Below, one piece after another: positions 7,612 to 16,554 of a stretch of DNA of 64,000 nt. Position 1 is the stretch's first letter, and every line of letters begins with the position of its first letter. The translations under genes and the position numbers were made by a program. A model generated the notes under the pieces. The model was not told the DNA's origin. It made no database searches and saw only the letters and a list, made by a program, of their open reading frames with translations. The stretch comes from CAYJAY01 sp964368445 (GTDB lineage: Bacteria; Bacillota; Clostridia; Oscillospirales; Ruminococcaceae). The stretch lies in contig CAYJAY010000003.1 of assembly GCA_964368445.1 (NCBI GenBank), forward strand, positions 1-64,000. Reading direction: 5' to 3'.

Positions 7612-7716
7612 GTTTTGTGCGACTTTTTTCACATAAATTTTTATAGTGAAAAAGTTTTGCCTGACGTATTTGGCAAAAAGCACAAAACGGTGTTTGAAAA
7701 ATCTTGTTTTTCAAAC
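7612..7716 (-). ncRNA. Candidate structured leader (three-way junction) of the chemoreceptor mRNA
   Basis: Nested inverted repeats: outer arms GTTTTGTGC (7612-7620) and GCACAAAAC (7680-7688), enclosing ACTTTTTTCAC/GTGAAAAAGT (7622-7632/7646-7655) and TTTTGCC/GGCAAAA (7655-7661/7672-7678). This gives a three-way junction of about 77 nt. A separate perfect 10-bp hairpin follows at 7692-7716. On the minus strand the junction ends just before the ribosome site of the chemoreceptor gene, so it could control its translation. It does not match the GEMM-I cyclic-di-GMP consensus I know. Confidence 0.45.
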
Positions 7717-7799
7717 TTTTCTCCTACGCAAAAAAATAATAAAATTATTATTAAATTTGAATATTTATATAAATACAAAATTCTATAATTCCGAAGTAA

Positions 7800-7828
7800 A
7801 TCGTATCATATTATTCTGCAAAAATCAA
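7800..7828 (-). promoter_or_regulatory. Possible promoter of the chemoreceptor gene
   Basis: Minus-strand TTGATT (7828-7823), 17-nt spacer, TACGAT (7805-7800). It would place the structured element in a 5' leader of about 200 nt. The rest of the spacer to 8006 is AT-rich and shows only a tandem TTAGTTGTGC duplication (about 7838-7858). Confidence 0.4.
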
Positions 7829-8006
7829 CAGATTATTTATTAGTTGTGCTTAGTTGTGCTTATTAGATCAAGTGGTCTGTGTGAAACTTGCTGTCCTTTC
7901 AATGTTAAGATAACAAAAAACATGTAAAATGCAGTTAAATTATTTCATGTATAGTGTTACAAGCACTCAGATAACATAACAAACCACAAAATTAACCTAT
8001 CCAATT

Positions 8007-8915
8007 TTAGATAAGTCCGGTTAAATAATCATATATCTTTCGGTCTTTAAATCCCGTCTTTATAGTTTCAATAATTTCTTGATCGGTGTGCCCCGCAAGT
8101 CGTGAGTAAAAGAAAATGCTTCTAAACCGTGTATAGGCATGAAGCTGTAATACCGACAAAAAATCTTCATGTCCATTCGAACTATAAAAATCTGCAAGCG
8201 CTTCAAAAGTGTCGGCATAGAGAGAAGCAATATTACACCTGTTGGCAATATTATGTATAATTGAAGTTTCGCGCTGATAATAATTATATAAACCCTCATT
8301 GACAAACACTGTTTTCTTGATAAACGGTAATAGCTTAAAAGAAAAAAGTGTGTCGGCACTTAGCGGAAAATTTTCAAATCTCACATCCGAAGACATAATT
8401 ATTTCCCTTTTATATAGTTTTGTCCACACATAATTATTAGGTTTTGGACATGCACAAAATTTAGCAAAATATCCATATGCATCATCCTGTACGGATACCG
8501 ATCCGTTTATCATTTTTGAATATGAATATTGAGTTTCTTGTTTATCATAAACTAAATTAAAATTGCACATAGCTAGGTCTGCGTCATTATCAATTAAGGC
8601 TGCATGTAATTTAAAGTACATATCCTTCTCAATATAATCATCGTTGTCTACAAACCCAATGTACCCACCGCCAGCAACATTTATTCCTGCATTTCTTGCC
8701 GCAGCTTCTCCACCATTTTTTTGATGAATCACAATAACTCTTTTGTCGTTTGAAAACTTTTGCAAACGCCCAGCTGTGCCATCTGTGCTACCATCGTTCA
8801 CAATAATTAACTCTATATCGGTATACGACCCCGACAGTATACTTTCAACACATTTTTCAATGTAATTTTCTGCGTTGTAACACGGTATTATTATTGAAAT
8901 AGTTTCACTTTTCAT
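8007..8915 (-). CDS. GT2 glycosyltransferase
   Basis: 302 aa. GT-A fold family 2 glycosyltransferase: N-terminal ISIIIPCYNAENYIEKCVES, LIIVNDGSTDGT, the NGGEAAARNAGI segment and the DxD-type metal site GFVDNDDYI near residue 95, then a helical C-terminal part. It transfers a sugar from a nucleotide donor to a growing surface glycan; donor and acceptor are unknown. Last gene of the large minus-strand glycan cluster, 23 bp after the deacetylase-like gene. Confidence 0.88.
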   Translation of the reverse strand: MKSETISIIIPCYNAENYIEKCVESILSGSYTDIELIIVNDGSTDGTAGRLQKFSNDKRVIVIHQKNGGEAAARNAGINVAGGGYIGFVDNDDYIEKDMYFKLHAALIDNDADLAMCNFNLVYDKQETQYSYSKMINGSVSVQDDAYGYFAKFCACPKPNNYVWTKLYKREIIMSSDVRFENFPLSADTLFSFKLLPFIKKTVFVNEGLYNYYQRETSIIHNIANRCNIASLYADTFEALADFYSSNGHEDFLSVLQLHAYTRFRSIFFYSRLAGHTDQEIIETIKTGFKDRKIYDYLTGLI

Positions 8916-8938
8916 ATTCCCCTCACATTAACCCTTTA

Positions 8939-9652
8939 TTAAAACACAAATTTAACGCCTTGTTTGCTTAATGTTTCTAATGCACACTTTATCAAATTTT
9001 GATGTTGATACACACAAAATTCATGAGTAAATATAACTAGATTTTTTTCATTTTTATAGTATGACAGTTGTTTTAACAAAGAGTTTTCGTCAAACAATTC
9101 AAGTTGAATGTGTGTTTTTTTGTATATAATACCCTCTTTAGAAAAACAACCTTTATTTAAACTGATTACATCATGTTCTGTTAAATCATAAGACAAGGGC
9201 GAATTAAATAGATTTTTGCTCTTTTCATCGCGGCATAAAAGCTCTTTTATGCCGTTTTCTTTTAGCACCTTAATCATACTTTTGTTAGCAATATACCGAT
9301 GTAATCTCAGTTTATTTGATAAAAGTTGATTGGGAATAGTATTATTGATATTATCTAATTCCTTTGAAAACAGCTTTAAATCTTGTATATTGCCTACGTT
9401 TTTATATCCATGGTATCCGAATTTCAAAAAATTCTCGTTACTAATCTCGTCAAAATACTTTTGCGGAACATCTGAAATATGAAACCCGGATTGATCGTTT
9501 TCAAATATATAAAGAGTAAACACCGCACCATAGGTGTAGCATAACTCCCTAATATATCTAAATAACGGAATGTGAAACACTGATTTCGGCATCTCTTGAT
9601 GCAAATTTCTCAGCGAAGTTATAACATCATCTATTGACAAATGAACATTCAT
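8939..9652 (-). CDS. Divergent polysaccharide-deacetylase-like protein
   Basis: 237 aa. Not a confident family match, but the order of motifs fits a divergent NodB-type carbohydrate esterase fold: HLSIDDV near the N-terminus (Asp-Asp motif), FGYHGY around residue 77, LRLHRYIANKSMIKVLKENG (a typical helix with conserved His/Arg), and VIFTHEF near the C-terminus (His motif). It may act on N-acetyl or O-acetyl groups of the glycan. The start overlaps the stop of the radical SAM gene by 4 bp (ATGA), indicating coupled translation. It may instead be a non-catalytic relative. Confidence 0.5.
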   Translation of the reverse strand: MNVHLSIDDVITSLRNLHQEMPKSVFHIPLFRYIRELCYTYGAVFTLYIFENDQSGFHISDVPQKYFDEISNENFLKFGYHGYKNVGNIQDLKLFSKELDNINNTIPNQLLSNKLRLHRYIANKSMIKVLKENGIKELLCRDEKSKNLFNSPLSYDLTEHDVISLNKGCFSKEGIIYKKTHIQLELFDENSLLKQLSYYKNEKNLVIFTHEFCVYQHQNLIKCALETLSKQGVKFVF

Positions 9653-10974
9653 AGCATTTCACTTAAATCCACTATATTTATAATTGTTGCATTAGTTTTT
9701 TTCGACAAAGTTTGTTTAATCGATCCATAATGCAAATAGTCGGTAACTACTACCACATTGGCATCACTGCTATCTTGGTATTTTTTTAACTTATCACATA
9801 TAAATAAGAGATGTTCGGCAACTCTGTTTTCTCCAAACACTGCAACACTTTTTTCGCTCATATTTGACAAACAACGGTGAACACTTTCAGTAAAATCACT
9901 TCCCGGGGTTTCCATTGTATAGTTTAACATATTGATACCATCTGCAAATATCTGTCGTTCCTCAATATAAGGCTCGTTATTTTCACAAACTCTATGACTG
10001 TATATCTCTTTATACGGGCCTTTCAGCCATTCATCTCCACCGGGAAGCACCCTGTTTCTAAGTTCAGCATAGGTGGGGGAAGGAATTTCAGGAATAACAC
10101 CGGCAAAACAATCAAACACATGGCTATTGTAACAATGTGGAACTCGACAATGATGCCCTATGGGCAAATAATGTATATCTTCTGTCGGGTGTTCAAAAAT
10201 ATTTTGAATAACTCCTGAATTGCGATAGCATTGTTTCAAATCGCCTTGAGACAAATTGAGATTAAAAGACCACAGTCCACCATAGCAAAAATGTTTTTTT
10301 CGGTCGTGTCCCCATGTGGCTTGACGATAATCAAACAAAGCGGAATTAAAACTGCCCCAAACTTTTAAATGTTCGTCCATAGGCATGTTTGTCAAATGTC
10401 TAATATCATCTGTTGTGTTTGCACGGGGATCTGTCAGATGACACAAACACCCCAAGTTTTCCATACAAACTTTTTTTATCTCATCAATATACGGGACATT
10501 TCCGTCTGATGCAACAAGCTCAACAGTGTACGAAATACCCGCTTTATGTGAATTATGTATATTATTAAAATATACATTCAACAGATTTAATCTGACGAGC
10601 TCCGTATAATGAAACGAAAACTTAATAAACACGCGTGAGCGTTCCTTCACATCCAATTTGCAAAGTTCATCAATAGCCTTTGTCACCGTTCCATTTGTCA
10701 CTATCGACACAAAGTGTCCATCACGAAGCAATAGTTTTATAAAATCCATTAGTTGTGGATGCAAAAATGTTTCACCATTGCCGCATAAATTAATAGCGCA
10801 TATTCCACCCATCCTTTCGGGTCTTAGGGCATACGCCATTGTATCAACCGGATATTCAAAATTTGTATACTCTTTTTTAAATGCATTGCATTGTCCAACC
10901 ATACAATAATCACATTTAAAATTACATAGGTTGACAGGGACATGGCAGTCTATAAAACGTTTTATCTTATACAT
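9649..10974 (-). CDS. Radical SAM protein of the glycan cluster
   Basis: About 441 aa. An N-terminal C-x3-C-x2-C cluster motif (CNFKCDYC) and GGICAINLCGNGETFLHP (the GGE-like SAM-binding turn) show a radical SAM enzyme. A Cys-rich region around residues 230-300 (CYGGLWSFNL, CYRNSGV, CRVPHCYNSHVFDCF) may bind a further Fe-S cluster as in SPASM-type proteins. The C-terminal 70 residues (SVAVFGENRVAEHLL) look like the small Rossmann-like domain found in neighbours. The frame extends to a GTG at 10983, but ATG 10974 has AAAGAG at 8 nt and overlaps the upstream stop by 8 bp. The reaction is unknown; sugar or lipid modification is plausible. Confidence 0.75.
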   Translation of the reverse strand: MYKIKRFIDCHVPVNLCNFKCDYCMVGQCNAFKKEYTNFEYPVDTMAYALRPERMGGICAINLCGNGETFLHPQLMDFIKLLLRDGHFVSIVTNGTVTKAIDELCKLDVKERSRVFIKFSFHYTELVRLNLLNVYFNNIHNSHKAGISYTVELVASDGNVPYIDEIKKVCMENLGCLCHLTDPRANTTDDIRHLTNMPMDEHLKVWGSFNSALFDYRQATWGHDRKKHFCYGGLWSFNLNLSQGDLKQCYRNSGVIQNIFEHPTEDIHYLPIGHHCRVPHCYNSHVFDCFAGVIPEIPSPTYAELRNRVLPGGDEWLKGPYKEIYSHRVCENNEPYIEERQIFADGINMLNYTMETPGSDFTESVHRCLSNMSEKSVAVFGENRVAEHLLFICDKLKKYQDSSDANVVVVTDYLHYGSIKQTLSKKTNATIINIVDLSEML

Positions 10975-12316
10975 TACAGTCACTCTTTATTATATTATTT
11001 AAATTGCTTGTCAATGAATCGAATTTTTCCACAAATGCAGCTGTATCAATTGGTTTAAATTCGCAATTTAATTTATTCATTATCATTTCCGAAAGCAATT
11101 TTTCATCAGGCGATTCGGTTATTGTTATATGTGCGTACTGTTTTAACCATGTATCATAAAGATTTGATATTTTTTTGTATGAATTGTCAAATGCAATACA
11201 CGGTGTATTGGTGATAGCTGCAAAAATCATCCCATGTAATCTATCCGTAATAATAAGTTTACATCTGCTGTAAGTGTTTAATATATTTGACACTTGCTCA
11301 TTTCTGTCTGTCGATTGGTTTGCATCGAGATGAGAAATATATTCTACTTGTTCGCCAACTCTTGTTATTGCAGATTCAATTACTGTTATATAATTATCGG
11401 GTAGTATTTGTTCTTTGTCATTCCTTATCACCACGCCGATACCCGAGCGACAGTGTGAATTTTCAAAAAACAATGTCAACACCATATCGGGCAACAACAT
11501 ACATTTACAATTATATGAGGACACTACAAATTCATAACTCCGTTTATCCCTTACGGTTATTGTTAAGTTTTTATGTGCATTATAAATTTCACGTGACAAT
11601 TCAAAATATTGTCTGTCTTCACTAGTATCACCATAAAATACAGACTGTGGAAATACTATAACAGGGTTATTCGGAAACAGCAAAAGAATGTTTCGAAATA
11701 TTTCTTCAAAAACACGCCAAAGTGATCCGATATTTCCGCCACCTTGTAAAAAAATTATGTCGTTAGGTTTCACATAACTTTGAAGTTTCTTTAGGGCTAA
11801 CGGATGACAATCATAAGTTCCAAGTTCAAAAAAATCGCCAAAATTCTTCTTTAAATATATTTCTTCCGCCACAGCAATTGCCTTGTCTCCAAGGTTAATA
11901 TAGTCCGGCGTATTTAACAAAAACAAACGAGGAGCACAAGAACTATCAAATTGAAATTTTTCTTCAAAATTAAACTCGGTTGATATAACAGTCCACGGCA
12001 ACCATGTAAAACCTTTTTGTGTCAACCATGTGCCAACTCCTATGTAATCGGTCAACGTTACAATAATAACCGTAGTGTTTTTATCTTTTTTCTCTAATAC
12101 CCAAGGAGAAACAATTTCAACTTGATATTTCCCCGCCTTTAACGTTTTTCCCTGAAGGGTTTCATTCTTATCTACAAAGCAATCTAAACAATTTAAATAC
12201 TTCGCAAACCTTTCATCACGGAGCATGTAATTAGCATTTGTTCCTGCGCCATATCCAATTATCAGCTTGTCCTTAATTGCTTGTTCAAATGATGAAAAAT
12301 TAAACACATCATTCAT
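10967..12316 (-). CDS. Polysaccharide pyruvyltransferase with N-terminal Rossmann-like domain
   Basis: 449 aa. Residues about 120-430 match the polysaccharide pyruvyl transferase family: INLGDKAIAVAEE, IIFLQGGGNIGSLW, VIVFPQSVFYGDTSE, the C-terminal CKLIITDRLHGMIFAAI. Such enzymes add ketal pyruvate from phosphoenolpyruvate to a sugar, giving the glycan a negative charge. Residues 15-100 (LIIGYGAGTNANYML, CFVDKNETLQGKT) are an extra domain shared with other proteins of the cluster. The start overlaps the upstream GT2 stop by 4 bp. Confidence 0.82.
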   Translation of the reverse strand: MNDVFNFSSFEQAIKDKLIIGYGAGTNANYMLRDERFAKYLNCLDCFVDKNETLQGKTLKAGKYQVEIVSPWVLEKKDKNTTVIIVTLTDYIGVGTWLTQKGFTWLPWTVISTEFNFEEKFQFDSSCAPRLFLLNTPDYINLGDKAIAVAEEIYLKKNFGDFFELGTYDCHPLALKKLQSYVKPNDIIFLQGGGNIGSLWRVFEEIFRNILLLFPNNPVIVFPQSVFYGDTSEDRQYFELSREIYNAHKNLTITVRDKRSYEFVVSSYNCKCMLLPDMVLTLFFENSHCRSGIGVVIRNDKEQILPDNYITVIESAITRVGEQVEYISHLDANQSTDRNEQVSNILNTYSRCKLIITDRLHGMIFAAITNTPCIAFDNSYKKISNLYDTWLKQYAHITITESPDEKLLSEMIMNKLNCEFKPIDTAAFVEKFDSLTSNLNNIIKSDCNV

Positions 12317-13557
12317 AGACTATAACCCTTTTCATATGCCCAACCTCTTAAAGCTGTTCTAATATCTCGCAAGTCATAAAACAAACCATCATGTGAACTT
12401 GTAAATTTATTTTTAATTTCAGTTGCCTTGTTTGAATTTTCAAATAGCAAGAGTTTAGGTAGTGAATCGTATGCTGTATCATAAGAATCTAAAGCGCATG
12501 GTTCTCCAAAAGCCATACAAACAGCTGTTTTATATAGATCACCATAGATAACAAATCCCCTGTTTGTATGTTTTTTTATTTCTGAATACTGTAATAAAGG
12601 TTGTTCGACTCTCATTTGCAAAATAATATCAAGCGCAAATCTCATTGTCAAATCATAACTGTCAATTTTATTTGCAAATTCAACATCTAAATATTCAGAT
12701 GCAATTTTAAACAGTTGAATTGATTCAGCTTCTACGTTATCACCACGACTCATTTTAACCTTCAACTTAATATATGTATAATACACTTCAAGTGCACGCT
12801 TTACACTTTTATCGCTTTTATCTAGACCGGCAATAACGTCTGTGTTCAAACTATGCAACGCATCATAATGACTTAAAACTGACTTAGTATCACCATCTAT
12901 CCATCTTGACAGACCTCCTGTCCTGACGCTATATCGGTATAAAATTTCTTTGCATCTTACATAATCGGAATAATAGCTGAGCGGAAGCATAAGCGACCAT
13001 TCTTGAGTCAAGGGTGAATCAAGAATTTCCTGTCCAATACATTTATAAAAATAATCAGAACGAACTAACATGTTCCAAACGTTGTAAGGAACAAGTTTTG
13101 AAATAAAATCGTAATAATCATTTTTATAAACACTTTTTGTTGGCAAAATTTCTTGATATTCACGATTTTCATTTTCAATAATTTTCACAAAATCGCATCG
13201 TACCCAGTTGCCTCCAGTGCTCTCTAGTGTATGAACCATTGAAGAAACATAGTTAGCAACAAAAACATCATCTGAATCAGGAAAACATAGAAAATCGCCC
13301 GTGCTAACTGTCAAACCCGAATTAATTGCAGCGCTCACACCCTTATTTTGTGGGTGGTTAACAATTATGTAATTAATCTTGCTTTTTTCGAACTTACTGA
13401 TGTAGTCGTGTAGTACTTCCTGAGTATTATCTGTTGAAGCATCATTAACAACTACTACCTCCAATTCCTCATAATCCTGCTCTAATGCGCAATCAAGAGT
13501 TGCATTAATATAATTTTCCTCGTTGTAAACAGGTATAATCATCGAAACTTTTTTCAT
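12313..13557 (-). CDS. GT2 glycosyltransferase
   Basis: About 414 aa. Starts KKVSMIIPVYNEENYINATL, with VVVVNDASTDNTQ and the metal-binding GDFLCFPDSDDVF, typical of family 2 glycosyltransferases. The C-terminal ~90 residues (RGFVIYGDLYKTAV onward) look like a worn copy of the shared Rossmann-like domain. ATG 13557 has AAAGGG at 7 nt; the frame extends 6 codons further without a better site. First gene after a 278-bp gap, so it may start its own transcript. Confidence 0.85.
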   Translation of the reverse strand: MKKVSMIIPVYNEENYINATLDCALEQDYEELEVVVVNDASTDNTQEVLHDYISKFEKSKINYIIVNHPQNKGVSAAINSGLTVSTGDFLCFPDSDDVFVANYVSSMVHTLESTGGNWVRCDFVKIIENENREYQEILPTKSVYKNDYYDFISKLVPYNVWNMLVRSDYFYKCIGQEILDSPLTQEWSLMLPLSYYSDYVRCKEILYRYSVRTGGLSRWIDGDTKSVLSHYDALHSLNTDVIAGLDKSDKSVKRALEVYYTYIKLKVKMSRGDNVEAESIQLFKIASEYLDVEFANKIDSYDLTMRFALDIILQMRVEQPLLQYSEIKKHTNRGFVIYGDLYKTAVCMAFGEPCALDSYDTAYDSLPKLLLFENSNKATEIKNKFTSSHDGLFYDLRDIRTALRGWAYEKGYSL

Positions 13558-13727
13558 GCTGCAACCCTTTCCCATATTTGATACAAAACGTACTAATTAT
13601 AATATTTAAAAACAATGGGGTTTCAAACTTTCTAAATACCCATTAAATAAAACAAACTTCAGTCAAATTATATCGATTTATTGTATGAACACAACATACA
13701 ATGTTCATCCCGTTTGCCTTTTTGTTT

Positions 13728-13786
13728 GTGTAATATTTTTTAAGCTAATACTTTTTTGATATGCTGAATCTGCGAAAATATTACAC
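13728..13786. terminator. 12-bp inverted repeat after cysNC
   Basis: GTGTAATATTTT (13728-13739) and AAAATATTACAC (13775-13786) are perfect inverted arms around a 35-nt loop. They lie 50 bp beyond the cysNC stop. The arms could end the sulfate-activation transcript, but no T-run follows, so an operator or transcript-end structure is also possible. A second small hairpin (TTGTATG/CATACAA) is at 13681-13701. Nothing coding is seen in this 278-bp gap. Confidence 0.4.
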
Positions 13787-13835
13787 GTTGTTTTCCAAAC
13801 TATCAAGAGCATCCACTTAAAATTACTGAACTGTC

Positions 13836-15641
13836 CTATGTCGACAAAAGTCGTTTCACAATATCATCAATCGAATCACTCTCTGTATCTGCAACAAAAT
13901 CGGGATTTTTCGGCACTTCATACGGACTTGAAATCCCTGTGAAGTTTGAGATTTCTCCTTTTCTTGCTTTCTTGTAAAGATTTTTTGTGTCTCTTCTTTC
14001 ACATTCGGAAAGGGACGTTTGTACATACACTTCAAAATAAGCCTCTCCTAAAATTTTTCGTGTATTTTCTCTGTCTGCTTCGAAGGGAGAAATCGCTGAA
14101 ACCAAAACAATCAGCCCCGCATCATTCATAAGCTTTGCCATCTCCGCCATTCTGCGGATGTTTTCTACACGGTCAACAGGGGTAAATCCTAAATCGTTGT
14201 TCAGGCCCATGCGTACATTATCACCGTCAAGAATCATAGTATGCTTTCCCATCGAAACAAGTGCACGTTCAAGAGCATTTGCAATGGTGGATTTTCCAGA
14301 ACCTGAAAGTCCGGTAAACCAGAATGTTTTGGGAATTTGCGTTTTTTGATTCGCACGAATTTCACGAGTTACATCGGTAGTCTGCCACGTTAGATTATCC
14401 GAACGACGAAGTGTATGCTTTACTACACCACATGCCGATGTCATATTTGTTATACGATTTATAAGAATAAATCTGCCCATTTCTGCACACTTGTTAAAAT
14501 CATCCACTGCGATTTTTTCCGAGAGCGATATATCACAATTTATAATATCATTTTTGCTAGCCTTCTCCTGTAGTATGTGTTCACCTGTATTCACATCGAT
14601 ACAGTAATGAATTTTAAATACTGTGGCTGGAAGTATACGTGTGCCCAGTTTTATGAGATAATTTCGTCCGACAAGAAGTTCTTCGTCATCCATCCACAGC
14701 AGGTCACATCGCAAAAGTCGGCTTGTTTGCAGCGATTTTTCCGAGACTATAACACAACCCCTCGAGCAGTCAACTTCTTGTTCAAAGACTACAGTTACAG
14801 GTTGTCCGCGCTGAACGCAAGTTACTTCTTGATCTGCCATAAACAATTGTTTTATAGTTGCAGTATTTTCGCTTGGAAGAACAATAATTTCCTCTCCAAC
14901 GGCAAGTTCCCCCTTTACCACTTGCCCTTGAAAACCCCTAAAGTCTCGGTGTGGTCTACACACATTTTGTATTGGTAGTAAAAACATCTCTTTATGATCT
15001 TTTCTAGAAAGTTCAATCTTTTCAAGATATTCGAGCAAAACTCTCCCAGTATACCATGGCATGTTGGGAGACAATTTTGTTACATTATCTCCTCGTGTTG
15101 CACTTACCGGAATAAATTCACAGGTTACACAGGGCACTTGTGCCATCAACACTTGGAGCACATGAACGATCTTGTCAAAATATCTGTTGTCATAGTAAAC
15201 GAGATCCATTTTATTTATGGCAAAAACAAAATGAGATATGCCCATGAGCGAACATATACGAATGTGACGGCGAGTTTGGGGAAGCAATCCCTTTGTTGCA
15301 TCTACCAAAATAATTGCGAGATCGGCAAACGATGCTCCCACCGCCATATTTCTCGTGTATTCCTCGTGGCCAGGGGTATCTGCCACAATAAAGCTACGTC
15401 GTTCCGTGTGAAAATAACGATATGCAACATCTATGGTTATACCCTGTTCCCTCTCTGCCGAAAGTCCGTCGAGAAGCAACGAATAGTCCACTGTGTCACG
15501 ATTTTTCACCTTACTATCAAGTATTAATGAGTTTTCTTGGTCAGCAAAGAGCAATTTTGCATCATATAGCATATGACCGATAAGTGTTGACTTTCCGTCA
15601 TCCACACTTCCGCATGTAATAAATTTAAGCAATTCAATCAT
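13836..15641 (-). CDS. cysNC: Sulfate adenylyltransferase subunit 1 / APS kinase
   Basis: 601-aa bifunctional protein. Residues 1-425 are the CysN GTPase (P-loop GSVDDGKST, DTPGHEEYTRNMAVGAS, NKMD), which with CysD makes adenosine 5'-phosphosulfate (APS) from sulfate and ATP. Residues 437-601 are APS kinase (P-loop GLSGSGKST, then ILDGDNVRMGLNNDLGF), which makes PAPS. The length and order are those of known CysNC proteins. It follows cysD by 22 bp. With cysQ and two sulfotransferase-like genes upstream and no reductase nearby, the PAPS is probably spent on sulfating the surface glycan rather than on cysteine synthesis. Confidence 0.95.
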   Translation of the reverse strand: MIELLKFITCGSVDDGKSTLIGHMLYDAKLLFADQENSLILDSKVKNRDTVDYSLLLDGLSAEREQGITIDVAYRYFHTERRSFIVADTPGHEEYTRNMAVGASFADLAIILVDATKGLLPQTRRHIRICSLMGISHFVFAINKMDLVYYDNRYFDKIVHVLQVLMAQVPCVTCEFIPVSATRGDNVTKLSPNMPWYTGRVLLEYLEKIELSRKDHKEMFLLPIQNVCRPHRDFRGFQGQVVKGELAVGEEIIVLPSENTATIKQLFMADQEVTCVQRGQPVTVVFEQEVDCSRGCVIVSEKSLQTSRLLRCDLLWMDDEELLVGRNYLIKLGTRILPATVFKIHYCIDVNTGEHILQEKASKNDIINCDISLSEKIAVDDFNKCAEMGRFILINRITNMTSACGVVKHTLRRSDNLTWQTTDVTREIRANQKTQIPKTFWFTGLSGSGKSTIANALERALVSMGKHTMILDGDNVRMGLNNDLGFTPVDRVENIRRMAEMAKLMNDAGLIVLVSAISPFEADRENTRKILGEAYFEVYVQTSLSECERRDTKNLYKKARKGEISNFTGISSPYEVPKNPDFVADTESDSIDDIVKRLLST

Positions 15642-15663
15642 ATCTTACCGTCCATAAATCCCA

Positions 15664-16554
15664 TTAAAAATAGCCCTCTTTTTTTCGGCGTTCCATACTA
15701 TTCCGTGCCTCGTGATCAATGACTCTTGATGTACGCTCAGATGACACTGCCCCCATCGTTTCAGCAACGATTTGTGTCAACGTCGTTGCATCCGACTCTA
15801 CAGCACCCGTAAGTGGATAACAACCGAGGGTACGAAATCTCACGGTTAAATGTTTAATTTCTTCGCCGTCAAACAACTTCATGCGCTCATCATCTACCAA
15901 GATTAAGTTCCCATCTCGTTCGACAACAGGCCGTTTTTTAGCAAAATAAAGCGGTACAATTTCTATTTTTTCTTTCTCTATATACTCCCAAATATCCGCT
16001 TCAGTCCAATTTGACAAAGGAAACACTCTCATACTCTCACCTTTGTGTATAAAAGTATTATACAAATTCCAAAGTTCGGGACGTTGCTTTTTGGGGTTCC
16101 ATGCATGGTTTTCATTTCTGAATGAAAAAATACGTTCTTTTGCGCGCGACGCTTCTTCATCCCTTCTTCCACCTCCAAACGCCACAGTAAATTTGTATTT
16201 ATCTAGAGCTTGTTTAAGAGCTTGAGTTTTCATTATATCAGTATACGCACTGCCATGGTCAAAAGGGTTTATGCCGTTTTTCACGCCATCTTCGTTGGTG
16301 TGCACAATTAAATTAATGCCTTTTTCCCGTAGAACCCTATCGCGAAACTCAATCATCTCGGAAAACTTCCATGTTGTATCAATATGCATAAACGGGAAAG
16401 GCGGTTTTGCAGGATAAAATGCCTTCATGGCAAGGTGTAGCATAACTGAGCTATCCTTTCCGATGGAATAGAGCATAACAGGGCTTTCGCACTCCGCCAC
16501 TACCTCTCGCATGATATAAATTGCTTCTGCTTCCAATCTATCCAAATGTGTCAT
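15664..16554 (-). CDS. cysD: Sulfate adenylyltransferase subunit 2
   Basis: 296 aa, the usual CysD length. PP-loop ATP pyrophosphatase motif MLYSIGKDSSVMLHL near residue 28, FMHIDTTWKFSEM, the AFGGGRRDEEASRAKER segment and RTLGCYPLTGAVES are all characteristic. It forms the heterodimer with CysN that adenylates sulfate. ATG 16554 follows GAGGTGA and lies 17 bp inside the 3' end of cysQ, so cysQ-cysD-cysNC is one transcription unit. Confidence 0.95.
   Translation of the reverse strand: MTHLDRLEAEAIYIMREVVAECESPVMLYSIGKDSSVMLHLAMKAFYPAKPPFPFMHIDTTWKFSEMIEFRDRVLREKGINLIVHTNEDGVKNGINPFDHGSAYTDIMKTQALKQALDKYKFTVAFGGGRRDEEASRAKERIFSFRNENHAWNPKKQRPELWNLYNTFIHKGESMRVFPLSNWTEADIWEYIEKEKIEIVPLYFAKKRPVVERDGNLILVDDERMKLFDGEEIKHLTVRFRTLGCYPLTGAVESDATTLTQIVAETMGAVSSERTSRVIDHEARNSMERRKKEGYF

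Noticed and set aside
7838..7858. Tandem TTAGTTGTGC duplication as a possible CRISPR or iteron array
   Set aside because: Only two short direct copies with no spacers; not an array.
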